From JADJOY01 sp016713535 [NCBI: Deltaproteobacteria bacterium] (GTDB taxonomy: Bacteria; JADJOY01): DNA of 64,000 nt. Position numbers and translations under genes: made by a program. The stretch is from the NCBI GenBank assembly GCA_016713535.1, contig JADJOY010000032.1:1-64000 (forward strand). The letters run 5' to 3'. A model generated the notes under the pieces. It did not search any database, was not told the origin of the DNA, and saw only the letters and a program-made list of their open reading frames with translations. Shown in pieces: positions 24,002 through 32,513 of the stretch (the stretch's first letter is position 1; each line of letters begins with the position of its first letter).

Positions 24002-26005
24002 TCAGCGTCCGGCCGCGCGCGCCACGTCGATGCGGCTCGCGCACACCCGCGCCGAGCCGGAGGTCTCGACGCGTAGCTCGAGCGGCTGGGCGTGCTCGAG
24101 GACGAAGGCGAGCTTCACGGTCTCCGGCCCGACGGCGCACGCCGGCACCGCGCGGCGCGCCCACACCGGCACGCCGCCCTGGCTCACGACGTCGACCACC
24201 GCCGCCGGCTCGGCGCCCGCGCACTCGCCGGCCTGGGGTGCACGGTCCACCGCGAGACGGAAGCTCGCCTGCCACGCACCCGCGCCGAAGCGGTGACCGG
24301 GCCCGAACGCCAGGTATCCCCGCCCGCTCTCGCCGGGCGGCGCGCACGCCACGAACGGCTCGTCGCCGAAGCGTGCGTCGGGCGCGACCTCGCCCACCAC
24401 GCGATGCATCCGGCCCACCACGTAGCGGTCCCGCGCGATCCCCAGCCACTCGTTCCAGCCCGACCAGAGCTGACCATCGGACCAGCTCCACAGCCGCGCA
24501 GGGTACTGGTCGACGTTCGGCGAGCCGCTCCAGCGCCGCCCCTCCTCACCGAGGAACGCCGGGAGCTGGGCGAGCACTCCCCACGTCAGCAGCGGCGCCA
24601 GCAGCGCGAGCGCGGCTCGCGGCGCCGCGCCGAGCGCCGCGTCGACCGCGAGCGCGGTGAGGAACGCGAGGTAGGGCAACACGTCGAGCGGATAGCGAGG
24701 ACCGTAGCCGTGGCCGGCCCACCACTCGACCCGCATCCCGACGATCACGAAGAACACCGCGACCGGCGCGAGCAACGTGGCGGCGAGCCCTGGCGCGCGG
24801 CGCACAGCCAGCACGACGCCGGGCACGAGCGCCGCCAGCCACGGCGAGAACACGAGCACACCGCGGCTCGGGCTGACGGCGTTGCCGGCCAGCGCGACGA
24901 GCGGGTTGCCCTGCCAGATCGACCCCCGCAGCTCGCGCGAATAGCCACCCACCAGCGTGCCGAAGACCGCCAGGTTGCAGGCCGCGCCCACCAGCAGCGG
25001 CGCCGCGAGCCCCGCCGCGAGCAAGACGAGCGAGCGTCGATCGCGGTGGCGCGCCAGCCACACCAGCGCGGTCACGCCGGCCACCGAGAGCAGCATCGGC
25101 CGCATCAGCGCGGCGAACCCGAGGCCGAAGCCGAGCCACGCGGCGTCGCGCGGACCGCGCTCGGCGAGCGCCCACACCGCGATCGCCAGGCCGAGCTCCG
25201 CGGGGCCGTGTTGCCACAGGTCCTGGCTCGCGAGCGCGAGGTTGCCGGACGCGAGCGCGAACCCGAACGCCACCGGCGCCGCCGCGCGCGCGAGCCCGTG
25301 GCGGCGTAGCGCCGCCTGGAGCACCGCCGCGGCGAGTGCCACCGCAAACGCCGCCGCGGTCTTGGCGAGGGCGTAGACAGGGGCCGCCTTGGCGTGGAAG
25401 CCCGCCAGGCGAAAGAGCGGCCAGAGCGGCGCGGCGAAGAGCGAAGCGCCGGGCGGATAGGCGTTGTAGAGGTGGCCCTCGTGGCGATGGACCCAGTAGG
25501 CGGGCTTCACGATCTCGAGCTGCTCGGGCCACTCGTCGAGGTCGAAGTCGCCACGCTCGGCGAGGCTCACCGCGAGGTAGCGGGTGCCATAGGTGTCGAA
25601 GCTCTGCGGCCGGCTCGGCGTGGCCACGAACGCGGCGAGCAAGGGTGCGATCCACCACCGGCCGAGGCCCGCCAAGCGTGTGTCGCGGAAGCCGAGGACG
25701 ATCGCGCCCGCGGCCAGAGCGTCCGCGGCCCACAGCGCGGCGAAGGTCGCGTTGGTGGCGCGATCGCGGGCGACGAGCTGGATCGCGACCAGCGCGAGCC
25801 CGATCGACGCCGCGACGCCGAGCCAGCCGAGCGCCTCGAGCGGCCGGCGCCGCGCCGCGAGCGGCGGCGCCGGTTGGCGCGGTCGCGACTGCGGCGAAGG
25901 CCCGCGCGCCGCCTTCCCGGGCGCCGCGCGCTTCGGCCGCGGCGCGCCCTCACGGGGCTCGTTCGCCGCCTTCTTGCGCGGACGCGGCTTGGAGCGAGCG
26001 CTCAA
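24002..26005 (-). CDS. Polytopic membrane protein, GT-C glycosyltransferase-like
   Basis: About 667 residues. The basic cytoplasmic N-terminus is followed by about 10-11 TM helices and a C-terminal soluble part of some 150 residues. Conserved-looking loop motifs SFDTYGTRYL and HLYNAYPPGASLFAAP, together with an acidic residue in the first outer loop, fit GT-C enzymes that use lipid-linked sugars (PMT/ArnT-like). No specific family is certain. Start choice: TTG 26005 overlaps the upstream TGA (TTGA); GTG 26026 is an alternative; no ATG lies in frame there. It sits between the RNA methyltransferase and histidine kinase genes on the same strand. Confidence 0.65.
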   Translation of the reverse strand: MSARSKPRPRKKAANEPREGAPRPKRAAPGKAARGPSPQSRPRQPAPPLAARRRPLEALGWLGVAASIGLALVAIQLVARDRATNATFAALWAADALAAGAIVLGFRDTRLAGLGRWWIAPLLAAFVATPSRPQSFDTYGTRYLAVSLAERGDFDLDEWPEQLEIVKPAYWVHRHEGHLYNAYPPGASLFAAPLWPLFRLAGFHAKAAPVYALAKTAAAFAVALAAAVLQAALRRHGLARAAAPVAFGFALASGNLALASQDLWQHGPAELGLAIAVWALAERGPRDAAWLGFGLGFAALMRPMLLSVAGVTALVWLARHRDRRSLVLLAAGLAAPLLVGAACNLAVFGTLVGGYSRELRGSIWQGNPLVALAGNAVSPSRGVLVFSPWLAALVPGVVLAVRRAPGLAATLLAPVAVFFVIVGMRVEWWAGHGYGPRYPLDVLPYLAFLTALAVDAALGAAPRAALALLAPLLTWGVLAQLPAFLGEEGRRWSGSPNVDQYPARLWSWSDGQLWSGWNEWLGIARDRYVVGRMHRVVGEVAPDARFGDEPFVACAPPGESGRGYLAFGPGHRFGAGAWQASFRLAVDRAPQAGECAGAEPAAVVDVVSQGGVPVWARRAVPACAVGPETVKLAFVLEHAQPLELRVETSGSARVCASRIDVARAAGR

Positions 26006-27291
26006 CGCGTCAGCACCGTCACGCACTCGACGTGCGCGGTCTGCGGGAAGAGATCGATGGGCTGGACCTCGCGGACCGTGAAGCCCTCGGCCACGAGCCG
26101 GCCCAGGTCGCGGCCGAGGGTCGCCGGGTTGCACGACACGTAGACCAGGCGCTCGGCGCCCAGCCGCGCGATCGCGGGCGCGGTCTTGGCGGGCAGGCCG
26201 ACCCGCGGCGGGTTCATCACCACGATCGGCACCCGCGGCGCGCGACCGCGCAGGAACGGCCCCACGCTGGCGCGCACGAAGCGCACGCTCGCCGAGCCCC
26301 GCGGTAGTCGCTCGGTGAGCCGCTCGCCCGCGGCGACCGCGTGCGGGTCGTGCTCGACGGCGATCACCGGATGGCCGGTCGCGGCGATCGCGGCGCTCAG
26401 GTTGCCGCTGCCCGCGTAGAGCTCGAGCACCGTCCCCTCGCCCGGCCCCACGGCCGCGGCCACCTGCTCGCGCAGCCCCTGGTTCGCGCCCGGGTTCGCC
26501 TGGCGAAAGCTGCCGGGCGGCGCCGCGGCGCCATCGGCGCCCGGGGCGCCGCCCAGCACGATCCTGCGCGTGCCGTCGCGCGCGACCACCTGCGCCACGC
26601 TCGGCAAGCCGGCGAGCGCCGTCGCCACCCTCACGGGGTCGGCCGTGCCACGCTCGACGAACGACACCGCGACCGAGGTCGTGTGGCCGTCGTCGACGAT
26701 CTCGAGCTCGAGCGCCGTGTCCGGCCACGCGCTCACCGCCGCCGCGAGCGCCGGCAAGATCGCCTCGATCCCGACCGATGCCACCGGGCACGACGCGACC
26801 TCGACCAGTTCCTGGCTCGCGTGGCGGAAGAGCCCGAGCCGCCCGCGTCGCGCGTGGAAGCGCATGCGGTGGCGGAAAGCCCACACCTGCGGCGAAGGGC
26901 GCGTGGGCAGCAGCCGCTCTGCGGCCACGTGACCGGGGCGCACCAGGTGATCGGCGACGATCCGGTCCTTGGCCGCGAGCTGCGCCGCCGCCGACAGGTG
27001 CTGGAACGTGCACCCGCCGCACTCCCCGAACACCGCGCAGCGCGGCTCGACGCGCTCGGGCGAGCGCCTCAGCACGACGAGCGGGCGGGCCCGCGCGAAG
27101 CGCTCCTCCGCCTCGGTGATCTCCACCGCGACGTGCTCGCCGGGCGCCGCGAACGGCACGAACACCACGCGGCCGTCGGCGAGGCGGCCTACCCCATCGC
27201 CGCCGGTCGCGATGCGCTCGATGGTCACCTCGGCTTCGCGGCCGACCAGCGATGCGGTGCCTCTCGCGGGAGTGGCTTCGTCCTCGGACAT
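26002..27291 (-). CDS. 23S rRNA (uracil-5-)-methyltransferase, RlmD/TrmA family
   Basis: SAM-dependent RNA m5U methyltransferase of 429 residues. An N-terminal TRAM domain (VTIERIATGGDGVGRLADG) is followed by a 4Fe-4S cysteine motif (CAVFGECGGC plus a later Cys in VASCPV). The Rossmann domain has LELYAGSGNLS, VMNPPRVGL, catalytic Cys in VSCNPATLGRDL and the C-terminal HVEC with the base Glu. The 4Fe-4S motif favours RlmD/RlmCD over TrmA; the exact target uridine is not known. ATG 27291 is preferred to 27333 because the TRAM domain follows shortly. Divergent from the SspB-like gene. Confidence 0.88.
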   Translation of the reverse strand: MSEDEATPARGTASLVGREAEVTIERIATGGDGVGRLADGRVVFVPFAAPGEHVAVEITEAEERFARARPLVVLRRSPERVEPRCAVFGECGGCTFQHLSAAAQLAAKDRIVADHLVRPGHVAAERLLPTRPSPQVWAFRHRMRFHARRGRLGLFRHASQELVEVASCPVASVGIEAILPALAAAVSAWPDTALELEIVDDGHTTSVAVSFVERGTADPVRVATALAGLPSVAQVVARDGTRRIVLGGAPGADGAAAPPGSFRQANPGANQGLREQVAAAVGPGEGTVLELYAGSGNLSAAIAATGHPVIAVEHDPHAVAAGERLTERLPRGSASVRFVRASVGPFLRGRAPRVPIVVMNPPRVGLPAKTAPAIARLGAERLVYVSCNPATLGRDLGRLVAEGFTVREVQPIDLFPQTAHVECVTVLTR

Positions 27292-27362
27292 GGCGGGCGG
27301 CGTGGGGAGTGGGACGGAGGGGGCAAGCGCCACCGAGCCATCGGCGCGCGGGCGCGCTAAAC

Positions 27363-27884
27363 ATGATCGCGATGAACGAGATCCGCAACGCGATCGAGCG
27401 CTCGATCCTCGACCTGACCCACAAGGGCAAGTCGGCGCGGCTCGTGGTCGACTCCACCCTCGACGGCGTCGAGATCCCCGACCACGTGCGCGAGGAGTGG
27501 GGAGCGCGGCTCTTCATCGACCTGAACCCGGCGTGGCCGCTCAACCTCGACTTCGACGAGCAGGCGATCTACGCGGATCTCGGCTTTCAGGGCGTGCTGA
27601 TGCGCTGCCGGCTGCCGTTCCGCGCTGTGTGGGCGGTGATGGACCTGGCGAAGGGCGCGGGCTTCGTGTTCAAGGAGCACGTGCCACCGGCGTTCGCGAA
27701 GGAGCTGGCACCCGCCCTCGAGAAGGCCCCCGGCGCCGAGCCCGCTGCGGCGCCCGCGCCGGCCCCCCTCCCCGCTCCGGCGACACGCACCGAGCCCGCC
27801 CCGCCGTCCGCGCCGAAGCCCAAGAGCGGCGCGCGCCGCGACGCCTCGCACCTCAAGCTCGTCAAGGGCGGCAAGAGCGAGTGA
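27363..27884 (+). CDS. SspB-like ClpXP adaptor
   Basis: 173 residues. The N-terminal 105 residues resemble the SspB substrate-binding domain (GVEIPDHVREEWGARLFIDL, LNLDFDEQAIYADLGFQGV). A Pro/Ala-rich linker of about 45 residues follows. The end, HLKLVKGGKSE, resembles the XB tail by which SspB docks on the ClpX zinc domain. SspB delivers ssrA-tagged and some specific proteins to ClpXP. The pattern of folded domain, long linker and basic-hydrophobic tail supports the call more than sequence identity does. The divergent gap to RlmD is only 71 bp. Confidence 0.75.
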   Translation: MIAMNEIRNAIERSILDLTHKGKSARLVVDSTLDGVEIPDHVREEWGARLFIDLNPAWPLNLDFDEQAIYADLGFQGVLMRCRLPFRAVWAVMDLAKGAGFVFKEHVPPAFAKELAPALEKAPGAEPAAAPAPAPLPAPATRTEPAPPSAPKPKSGARRDASHLKLVKGGKSE

Positions 27885-27901
27885 TCGCTTCCCGCCGACG
27901 A

Positions 27902-27946
27902 GGCGGCGGGCTCCAGCCGCCTGGAGGGCCGCGGTCCCTCGCGGCC
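27902..27946. repeat. Hairpin repeat GGCCGCG/CGCGGCC between converging genes
   Basis: TGGAGGGCCGCGGTCCCTCG starts at 27922; the perfect 7-bp stem is 27927-27933 with 27940-27946. A GGCGG-type palindrome around CTCCAG precedes it. The same 25-bp sequence occurs inverted at 41512-41536, and a version with a T-A pair replacing a C-G pair lies at 41475-41499. It may act as the terminator for the SspB-like and GH51 genes. Confidence 0.6.
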
Positions 27947-27962
27947 ACGGGCGATGGGTCGC

Positions 27963-29465
27963 CTACGCCACCGCGTGCGTGAGCACCGCGAGGGTGCGCG
28001 GCGGGAGCTCGAGCTCCTGCGCGCGGCCGCGGTCGATGGCGCGGCTGCCGGTCTCGATCTGCTCGATCCGTCCGGGCAGGTTCTCGGCCATCATCGTCGC
28101 GCCGGTCACGAAGTGGAGCGCGGCGTCGCCCGCCGGTGCCGCGCCCTGGTAGTCGAGCTCCAGGCGCACCGGCAGCTCGTGGTGGCGGTTGAGCAGGAAC
28201 ACCGCGACGCGCTGGCCGTCGTCCGAGGCGGTCGCCGAGACCGACACCAGCGGCGCCCGCTCCACCGGCCGGATCCCCTTGAGCCGCGCCGCCGAGTAGC
28301 TCGGGCCGTGGACCACGCGGCTCGCCACGCGCCGCGAGAGCGCGTGGGTGGTGAAGAGCTTGAACACGTGGAACATGCTGGTGCGCGCCACCCGGTCGCG
28401 GTCGGTGAGGATCGGCGGCGAGATCAGGTTCACCAGCGACGACAGGTTGGCGATCCGCACGAGGTCCGCGCGGCGCTGGAAGGTCATCAGGATGGTGGCG
28501 GCGCCGAGCGAGTCGCGTAGGCACGCGCGTGGGCGGATCGCCTGCGCGAAGTTCCACCACAGGTTCCACTCGTCGACGGCGAGCGGGATCGCGCGCCCCG
28601 CGACGCGCCGCACGGTCTGCTCGTGATGCTCGAGCTTGGCGAGCACGGTCTCGCCGATCGAGAGCGCCGAGTACCACGACGCCACCGTGGGCGGCGGAGC
28701 CGTGAAGATGTGCGAGAGGCGGTAGTCCTGCGGCTGATACGAGTGGATCGAGAGGTACTCCGCCTCGCCCGCGGTGAGCTCGAGCACCCGCGTGTTCCAG
28801 CGGCTGCGCAGGTCGTCGTTGCCGTTGAGCACGGTCTCGATCGTGGGATCGACGGCGCGCATCGCGGCGCGGTAGCGCAGGTAGCGGCGCGCGTAGTCGC
28901 GCGCCGTGGTGTGGCCCACCTCCCACCACCCGAACTGCTCGTTGCCGATGCTCCACAGCCTGCAACGCGGCAGGCTCGGGTCGTGGCCGGTGGCGTGGCG
29001 GTTCACGTATTCGACCCACGCCGCCGCCTCCTCGGCGTCGCCGGTGCCGGCGTTGGCGCAGAAATACGGCTCGCAGTCCCAGTCGCGGCAGAGCCCGAGG
29101 AACTCGTCGGTGCCGAGCTCGTTGTGGACCGCCGGTCCCCACGCCGGGCCGAAGCGGTGGCCCCAGAATCGGTTGGGGTAGCTGCGCTCGCGGTGCACTC
29201 CGACACCGTCGCGCCAGCGGTAGACGTCGGCGAAGCAGCCGCCCGGCCAGCGCAACAGCACCGGCGACAGGTCGCGGCACGCCTCCCACACGTCCTGGCG
29301 GTAGCCGACCTCGCGCATGAGCGGTGCGGTCGAGCCCTTCTCGGGGAAGAGCCCGCCGCTCACCATGCGGCCGATCTCCTCGAGGAAGTGGCCGTAGATG
29401 CGGCGGTCGATCGCGACCGTGGGGGTGCGCAGGTCGACCGCGATGCGAGTGGCCGCGAGCTCCAT
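27963..29465 (-). CDS. Alpha-L-arabinofuranosidase, GH51
   Basis: 500-residue retaining glycosidase cleaving alpha-L-arabinofuranosyl ends. The TIM barrel starts with the GH51 signature IYGHFLEEIGRMV; the WPGGCFADVYRW segment is typical. Acid/base Glu 176 is in WSIGNEQFGWW and nucleophile Glu 299 in VDEWNLWW. The C-terminal beta sandwich ends in LELPPRTLAVLTH. No signal peptide, so it probably acts in the cytosol on imported arabino-oligosaccharides, as usual for GH51. ATG 29465 follows GGGGGAAGGG. It starts 21 bp after the adenosyltransferase stop, likely the same transcript. Confidence 0.92.
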   Translation of the reverse strand: MELAATRIAVDLRTPTVAIDRRIYGHFLEEIGRMVSGGLFPEKGSTAPLMREVGYRQDVWEACRDLSPVLLRWPGGCFADVYRWRDGVGVHRERSYPNRFWGHRFGPAWGPAVHNELGTDEFLGLCRDWDCEPYFCANAGTGDAEEAAAWVEYVNRHATGHDPSLPRCRLWSIGNEQFGWWEVGHTTARDYARRYLRYRAAMRAVDPTIETVLNGNDDLRSRWNTRVLELTAGEAEYLSIHSYQPQDYRLSHIFTAPPPTVASWYSALSIGETVLAKLEHHEQTVRRVAGRAIPLAVDEWNLWWNFAQAIRPRACLRDSLGAATILMTFQRRADLVRIANLSSLVNLISPPILTDRDRVARTSMFHVFKLFTTHALSRRVASRVVHGPSYSAARLKGIRPVERAPLVSVSATASDDGQRVAVFLLNRHHELPVRLELDYQGAAPAGDAALHFVTGATMMAENLPGRIEQIETGSRAIDRGRAQELELPPRTLAVLTHAVA

Positions 29466-29485
29466 CCCTTCCCCCGGACTCTTGC

Positions 29486-30157
29486 TCAGCGCGCGGTGCG
29501 CTTGGCGGCGCGCGCGACCTTGGCCGTGCCGCGCTTGGCGGCGGCGCCACGTGCCGGCGAGGCATGCGCGCGCAGGCCGCGCTCCCACAGGTATTCCTGT
29601 TCGCCGGTGCGCTTGGCGACCCAGCGCCCCAGCACGAAGAGCAGGTCGCTCGTGCGGTTGACGTAGTGGAGGAGGTGCTCGTTCACCGGCTCGTAGCGGC
29701 CGAGCGTCACGATCTTGCGCTCGGCGCGACGGCACACGGTGCGGGCCTGGTGGAGAAAGCCGCTCACCCGTCCGCCGCCCGGCAGGATGAAGGACTTGAG
29801 CGGCTCGAGGTCCTCCTGGCAGTGGTCGATGAGCTTCTCGAGCCCCGCGACCTCGGCCGGGCCGACGCGGTGCATGCCCTCGTATTCGCCCTCGGGCGGG
29901 GTGGCGAGCTCCGAGCCGAGATCGAAGAGCTCGTTCTGGAGCTTGCGGAACACGGTGTCGAGCCAGCGGTGGTCGGGGCCGGCCTCGAGCCGCTCCGCGT
30001 TGAAGACGCGCGCCAGGCCGAGCGCCGCGTTGAGCTCGTCGACGTCGCCGTAGGCCTCGATGCGCGGGGAATCCTTGGGGACGCGGCGTCCGCCGACGAG
30101 GCCGGTGTCGCCGTCGTCGCCGGAGCGCGTGTAGACGCGGTTGATGCGGATCGCCAT
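29486..30157 (-). CDS. Cob(I)alamin adenosyltransferase, PduO type
   Basis: 223 residues. It transfers adenosyl from ATP to cob(I)alamin, making adenosylcobalamin. PduO-type motifs: ATP-binding YTRSGDDGDTGL at the N-terminus, YGDVDELNAALG, then RTVCRRAERK and NRTSDLLFVLGRW. The C-terminus has a Lys/Arg/Ala-rich tail of about 35 residues not needed for the fold. ATG 30157 is the natural family start. A TGTTAGCGT element lies 77 nt upstream (30242 to 30234). No B12-dependent mutase is in the window. Confidence 0.93.
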   Translation of the reverse strand: MAIRINRVYTRSGDDGDTGLVGGRRVPKDSPRIEAYGDVDELNAALGLARVFNAERLEAGPDHRWLDTVFRKLQNELFDLGSELATPPEGEYEGMHRVGPAEVAGLEKLIDHCQEDLEPLKSFILPGGGRVSGFLHQARTVCRRAERKIVTLGRYEPVNEHLLHYVNRTSDLLFVLGRWVAKRTGEQEYLWERGLRAHASPARGAAAKRGTAKVARAAKRTAR

Positions 30158-30233
30158 GGTCTCGGAAGCGTCGCGTCGCGGCCGAGCCGGCGCGAACGAA
30201 GGTGGATGGATAGGCTGGCCAAGAGGGTGCGGC

Positions 30234-30242
30234 ACGCTAACA
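30234..30242 (-). promoter_or_regulatory. Extended -10 promoter element TGTTAGCGT
   Basis: On the minus strand the sequence reads TGTTAGCGT, identical to the element before the MshEN gene at 44680, where it pairs with a good -35. Here it lies 77 nt before the adenosyltransferase ATG; the -35 region is poor. Divergent to the CoA-binding gene. Confidence 0.4.
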
Positions 30243-30314
30243 CGCGCGGCGCGCGGGCAGGAAACCGCGCCCCATGTCGCGCGGGCACCCGGCGGGCGGT
30301 CGCGAGGAGAGCCC

Positions 30315-30770
30315 GTGGAGAGCTGGCGTGAACACCTGATCGAGGACGACGAGGGGATCGCACGCGTGGTGCGCGGGTCGCACCGCATCGCGGTGCTCGG
30401 CATCAAGACCGAGCGCCAGCGCGGCCAGCCCGCCTTCGACGTACCGGCGTACATGGCCGAGCACGGCTGCGAGATCGTGCCGGTGCCGGTCTACTACCCC
30501 GAGGTCACGACGATCCTCGGTCAGCCGGTGAAGCGGCACGTGGCTGAGATCGGCGGCGTGATCGACCTGGTCAACGTGTTCCGCCGGCCGGGCGACATCC
30601 CGCCCCACGTCGACGACCTCGCCGCACGCCCCAAGGCCGTGTGGTTCCAGCTCGGCATCCGCAACGACGCCGCCGCCGAGCTCCTCGCGCGGGCCGGGAT
30701 CGACGTGGTCCAGGACCGCTGCCTCCTCGTCGAGCACGCGCGCCTCGGGCGGCGTCCCTGGCCGCGCTGA
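30315..30770 (+). CDS. CoA-binding domain protein (YccU-like)
   Basis: 151 residues, a single Rossmann-type CoA_binding domain as in YccU and the N-terminus of ADP-forming acyl-CoA synthetases. It contains SHRIAVLGIKTE, PVPVYYPEVTTILGQPV, VIDLVNVFRRP, AVWFQLGIRND and AGIDVVQDRCLLVEH. No catalytic domain follows, so it is probably a nucleotide- or CoA-binding protein of unknown role. GTG 30315 follows GAGGAGA at good spacing. Confidence 0.85.
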   Translation: MESWREHLIEDDEGIARVVRGSHRIAVLGIKTERQRGQPAFDVPAYMAEHGCEIVPVPVYYPEVTTILGQPVKRHVAEIGGVIDLVNVFRRPGDIPPHVDDLAARPKAVWFQLGIRNDAAAELLARAGIDVVQDRCLLVEHARLGRRPWPR

Positions 30771-30786
30771 GCCGATCGGCCCGGCG

Positions 30787-30816
30787 TTGACGACCCGTGG
30801 CCCGGGCGCGCATAGT
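30787..30816 (+). promoter_or_regulatory. Sigma-70-type promoter
   Basis: TTGACG (30787-30792) and CATAGT (30811-30816) are separated by 18 bp, 36 nt before the ATG of the small gene at 30852. It resembles a housekeeping promoter. Confidence 0.5.
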
Positions 30817-30851
30817 GAACATCCGTTCCCATCGGCGAACGAGCCCCGGCC

Positions 30852-31172
30852 ATGGACGACCTCCTCGCCCGCCTCGAAGGCGACCTCGTGCGGATCCGCG
30901 CGCTCTATCGCCTGGCGCGAAAGCGCGGCATCTCGGGCGACGAGCTCGCGGCGCTCGAGGCCCTCGGCAAGACGTTCCGCAGCGAGCTGGATCGGTTCCG
31001 GTCCACCTGGGACCCAGCCGAGCGCAAGGAGGCGGTGCTCGCCGTGGGGCGGATCCTCGGCCGCCTCGACGGCTGGGTGGCCACCCGCGGCAGCGACTTC
31101 GCCGAGGTATGGAAGCGCATCGAGCCGGCCAAGCGCCGCCCCGTGCGCCGCCCCCCGGCCGCCATCCACTGA
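30852..31172 (+). CDS. Hypothetical small helical protein
   Basis: 106 residues, not recognised. It looks all-helical with heptad-like hydrophobics (LLARLEGDLVRIRALYRLAR, GDELAALEALGKTF, AVLAVGRILGRL), no TM helix, no Cys, and a basic Pro-rich tail (RRPVRRPPAAIH). A good TTGACG/CATAGT promoter 36 nt upstream and a monocistronic position support it as real. No function is inferred. Confidence 0.6.
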   Translation: MDDLLARLEGDLVRIRALYRLARKRGISGDELAALEALGKTFRSELDRFRSTWDPAERKEAVLAVGRILGRLDGWVATRGSDFAEVWKRIEPAKRRPVRRPPAAIH

Positions 31173-31206
31173 CCGCCGACCCAGGCGGGCGGCCAGGAGC
31201 GACCCG

Positions 31207-31270
31207 CTAGCAACTGCTAGCAAAAACTGCTGCGAACGACTAGCGATTCTTGCCAGAAACCACTAGCACG
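31207..31270. promoter_or_regulatory. Cluster of CTAGC sites, possible multi-site operator or degenerate 23-bp repeat
   Basis: CTAG occurs at 31207, 31217, 31240 and 31263: spacings 10, 23 and 23. CTAG is otherwise scarce in this G+C-rich window and the patch is richer in A/T than its surroundings. Two 23-bp segments from 31217 and 31240 share CTAGC and scattered positions. It lies between converging genes (31172 and 31319), so it is not an obvious promoter of either. Confidence 0.35.
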
Positions 31271-31318
31271 CGCACAAGCCAGGGCGCGCCAAGTGCCCGT
31301 TGCCATGGTTTTTGGCGT

Positions 31319-32407
31319 TCATTGGGGCACTTCCAGCAGCCGATAGCTGCCCACCAGCCCGAAGAGCACGTTGGTGATCCACGCCGAGACGAACGGCGAG
31401 AGCCGCCCGGCATGTCCGACCGCGATGGCGGTGCTCTGGATGAAGAAGTAGCTCACCGCCACCACCACCGCGAACGCCAGGCTCCGCACCAACCCGGCGC
31501 CGCGTCCGCCCACCAGCGAGAACGGAATCGCGACCAGCGGCACCACGAAGCACACGAACGGGAACGCCAGCTTGTTGTGGAGGTCGACGCGGTAGCGGGT
31601 CGAGTCGTAGCCCAGGTCCTCGACGCGCGAGATGTAGCGCCGGAGCTCGGCGAACGACATGGTGTCGCTGTACTGGCCCTCGGTGGAGCGGAAGTCCTCG
31701 AGCTTCCAGTCGAACTCGCGGTCGAAGGTCCTGTGCTCGCGGATCCCGCCGGTGAGCAGGTTGCGCTCGACCACCTCGCTCAGGCGCCACTTGCCCGAGT
31801 CCTCGAGCCAGCGCGCCATGCGCGCGTCGAGGCGCCCGATCGGCTTGAAGTCCTCGTCGAGCCGGTAGACCGTGACGTTCTCGAGCACCCCGATCTCGGG
31901 GAAGAAGCGCTCGATGTGGATCATCTCGTGCTTGTCGCTCGTCCCCTGGAACCACACGTTCGGGTCGCCCGCGGGGCGCATCAGGTTGAGCCCCTTGACC
32001 TGCATCATGATCTGGCGCGCGGCACCCTTGGTCCACGGCACGAGGAGCTCGTTGATGCCCAGGCACAGCACGCTCACGGCGAGGCCGATCACCGCCACCG
32101 GCAGCACGATCGCGCGGTAGAGGCTCACCCCGCCCGCCTTCATGGCGGTGATCTCGTTGAGCTGCGAGAGGCGACCGATCGCCACCGACGTGGCCACCAG
32201 CATCGCCACCGGGATCATCTCGAAGACGAGCTCCGGGATCCGGTAGAGGAAGAAGAGCGCGGCGGTGTGGAACGGGATGCCGCGCTGCGTGAAGGAGTCG
32301 ACGCGCTCCAGGAAGTCCACCATCACGAACAGGATGAGGAAGCCCAGGAAGCACAGCGCCAGCACCCGCAGGAACTGGGAGGTGACGTAGCGAGTCAGGA
32401 CGCGCAT
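31319..32407 (-). CDS. LPS export ABC transporter permease, LptF/LptG family
   Basis: 362 residues: six TM helices in two groups (residues about 15-115 and 280-355) around a beta-jellyroll-like periplasmic domain. YVTSQFLRVLALCFLGFLIL at the start, GRLSQLNEITAMKAGGVSLY (coupling region) and NKLAFPFVCFVVPLVAIPFS are typical of LptG. With LptF and LptB2 it extracts LPS from the inner membrane. No LptF or LptB gene is adjacent, which is unusual because the two permeases are commonly paired. ATG 32407 precedes the first TM helix directly. Confidence 0.85.
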   Translation of the reverse strand: MRVLTRYVTSQFLRVLALCFLGFLILFVMVDFLERVDSFTQRGIPFHTAALFFLYRIPELVFEMIPVAMLVATSVAIGRLSQLNEITAMKAGGVSLYRAIVLPVAVIGLAVSVLCLGINELLVPWTKGAARQIMMQVKGLNLMRPAGDPNVWFQGTSDKHEMIHIERFFPEIGVLENVTVYRLDEDFKPIGRLDARMARWLEDSGKWRLSEVVERNLLTGGIREHRTFDREFDWKLEDFRSTEGQYSDTMSFAELRRYISRVEDLGYDSTRYRVDLHNKLAFPFVCFVVPLVAIPFSLVGGRGAGLVRSLAFAVVVAVSYFFIQSTAIAVGHAGRLSPFVSAWITNVLFGLVGSYRLLEVPQ

Positions 32408-32474
32408 CGGCCCGCAACATAGCGAGCGGCCGTGCAGCGCGTCTGCAAAGGCGGATGAGCCGGGGGGGCGGCCG

Positions 32475-32513
32475 GCGACGGGGGATGGAACCCCCGTCGC
32501 TACGACGGCTCTC
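32475..32513. repeat. Hairpin repeat GCGACGGGGG, loop ATGGAA
   Basis: Perfect 10-bp stem: 32475-32484 with 32491-32500, loop ATGGAA, followed by TACGACGG. Related copies lie at 8990-9020, 20035-20058 (loop lost) and, inverted, 38327-38356. The CTA at 32500-32502 is the TAG stop of the gene on the minus strand, so the repeat forms that gene's end. Confidence 0.65.
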
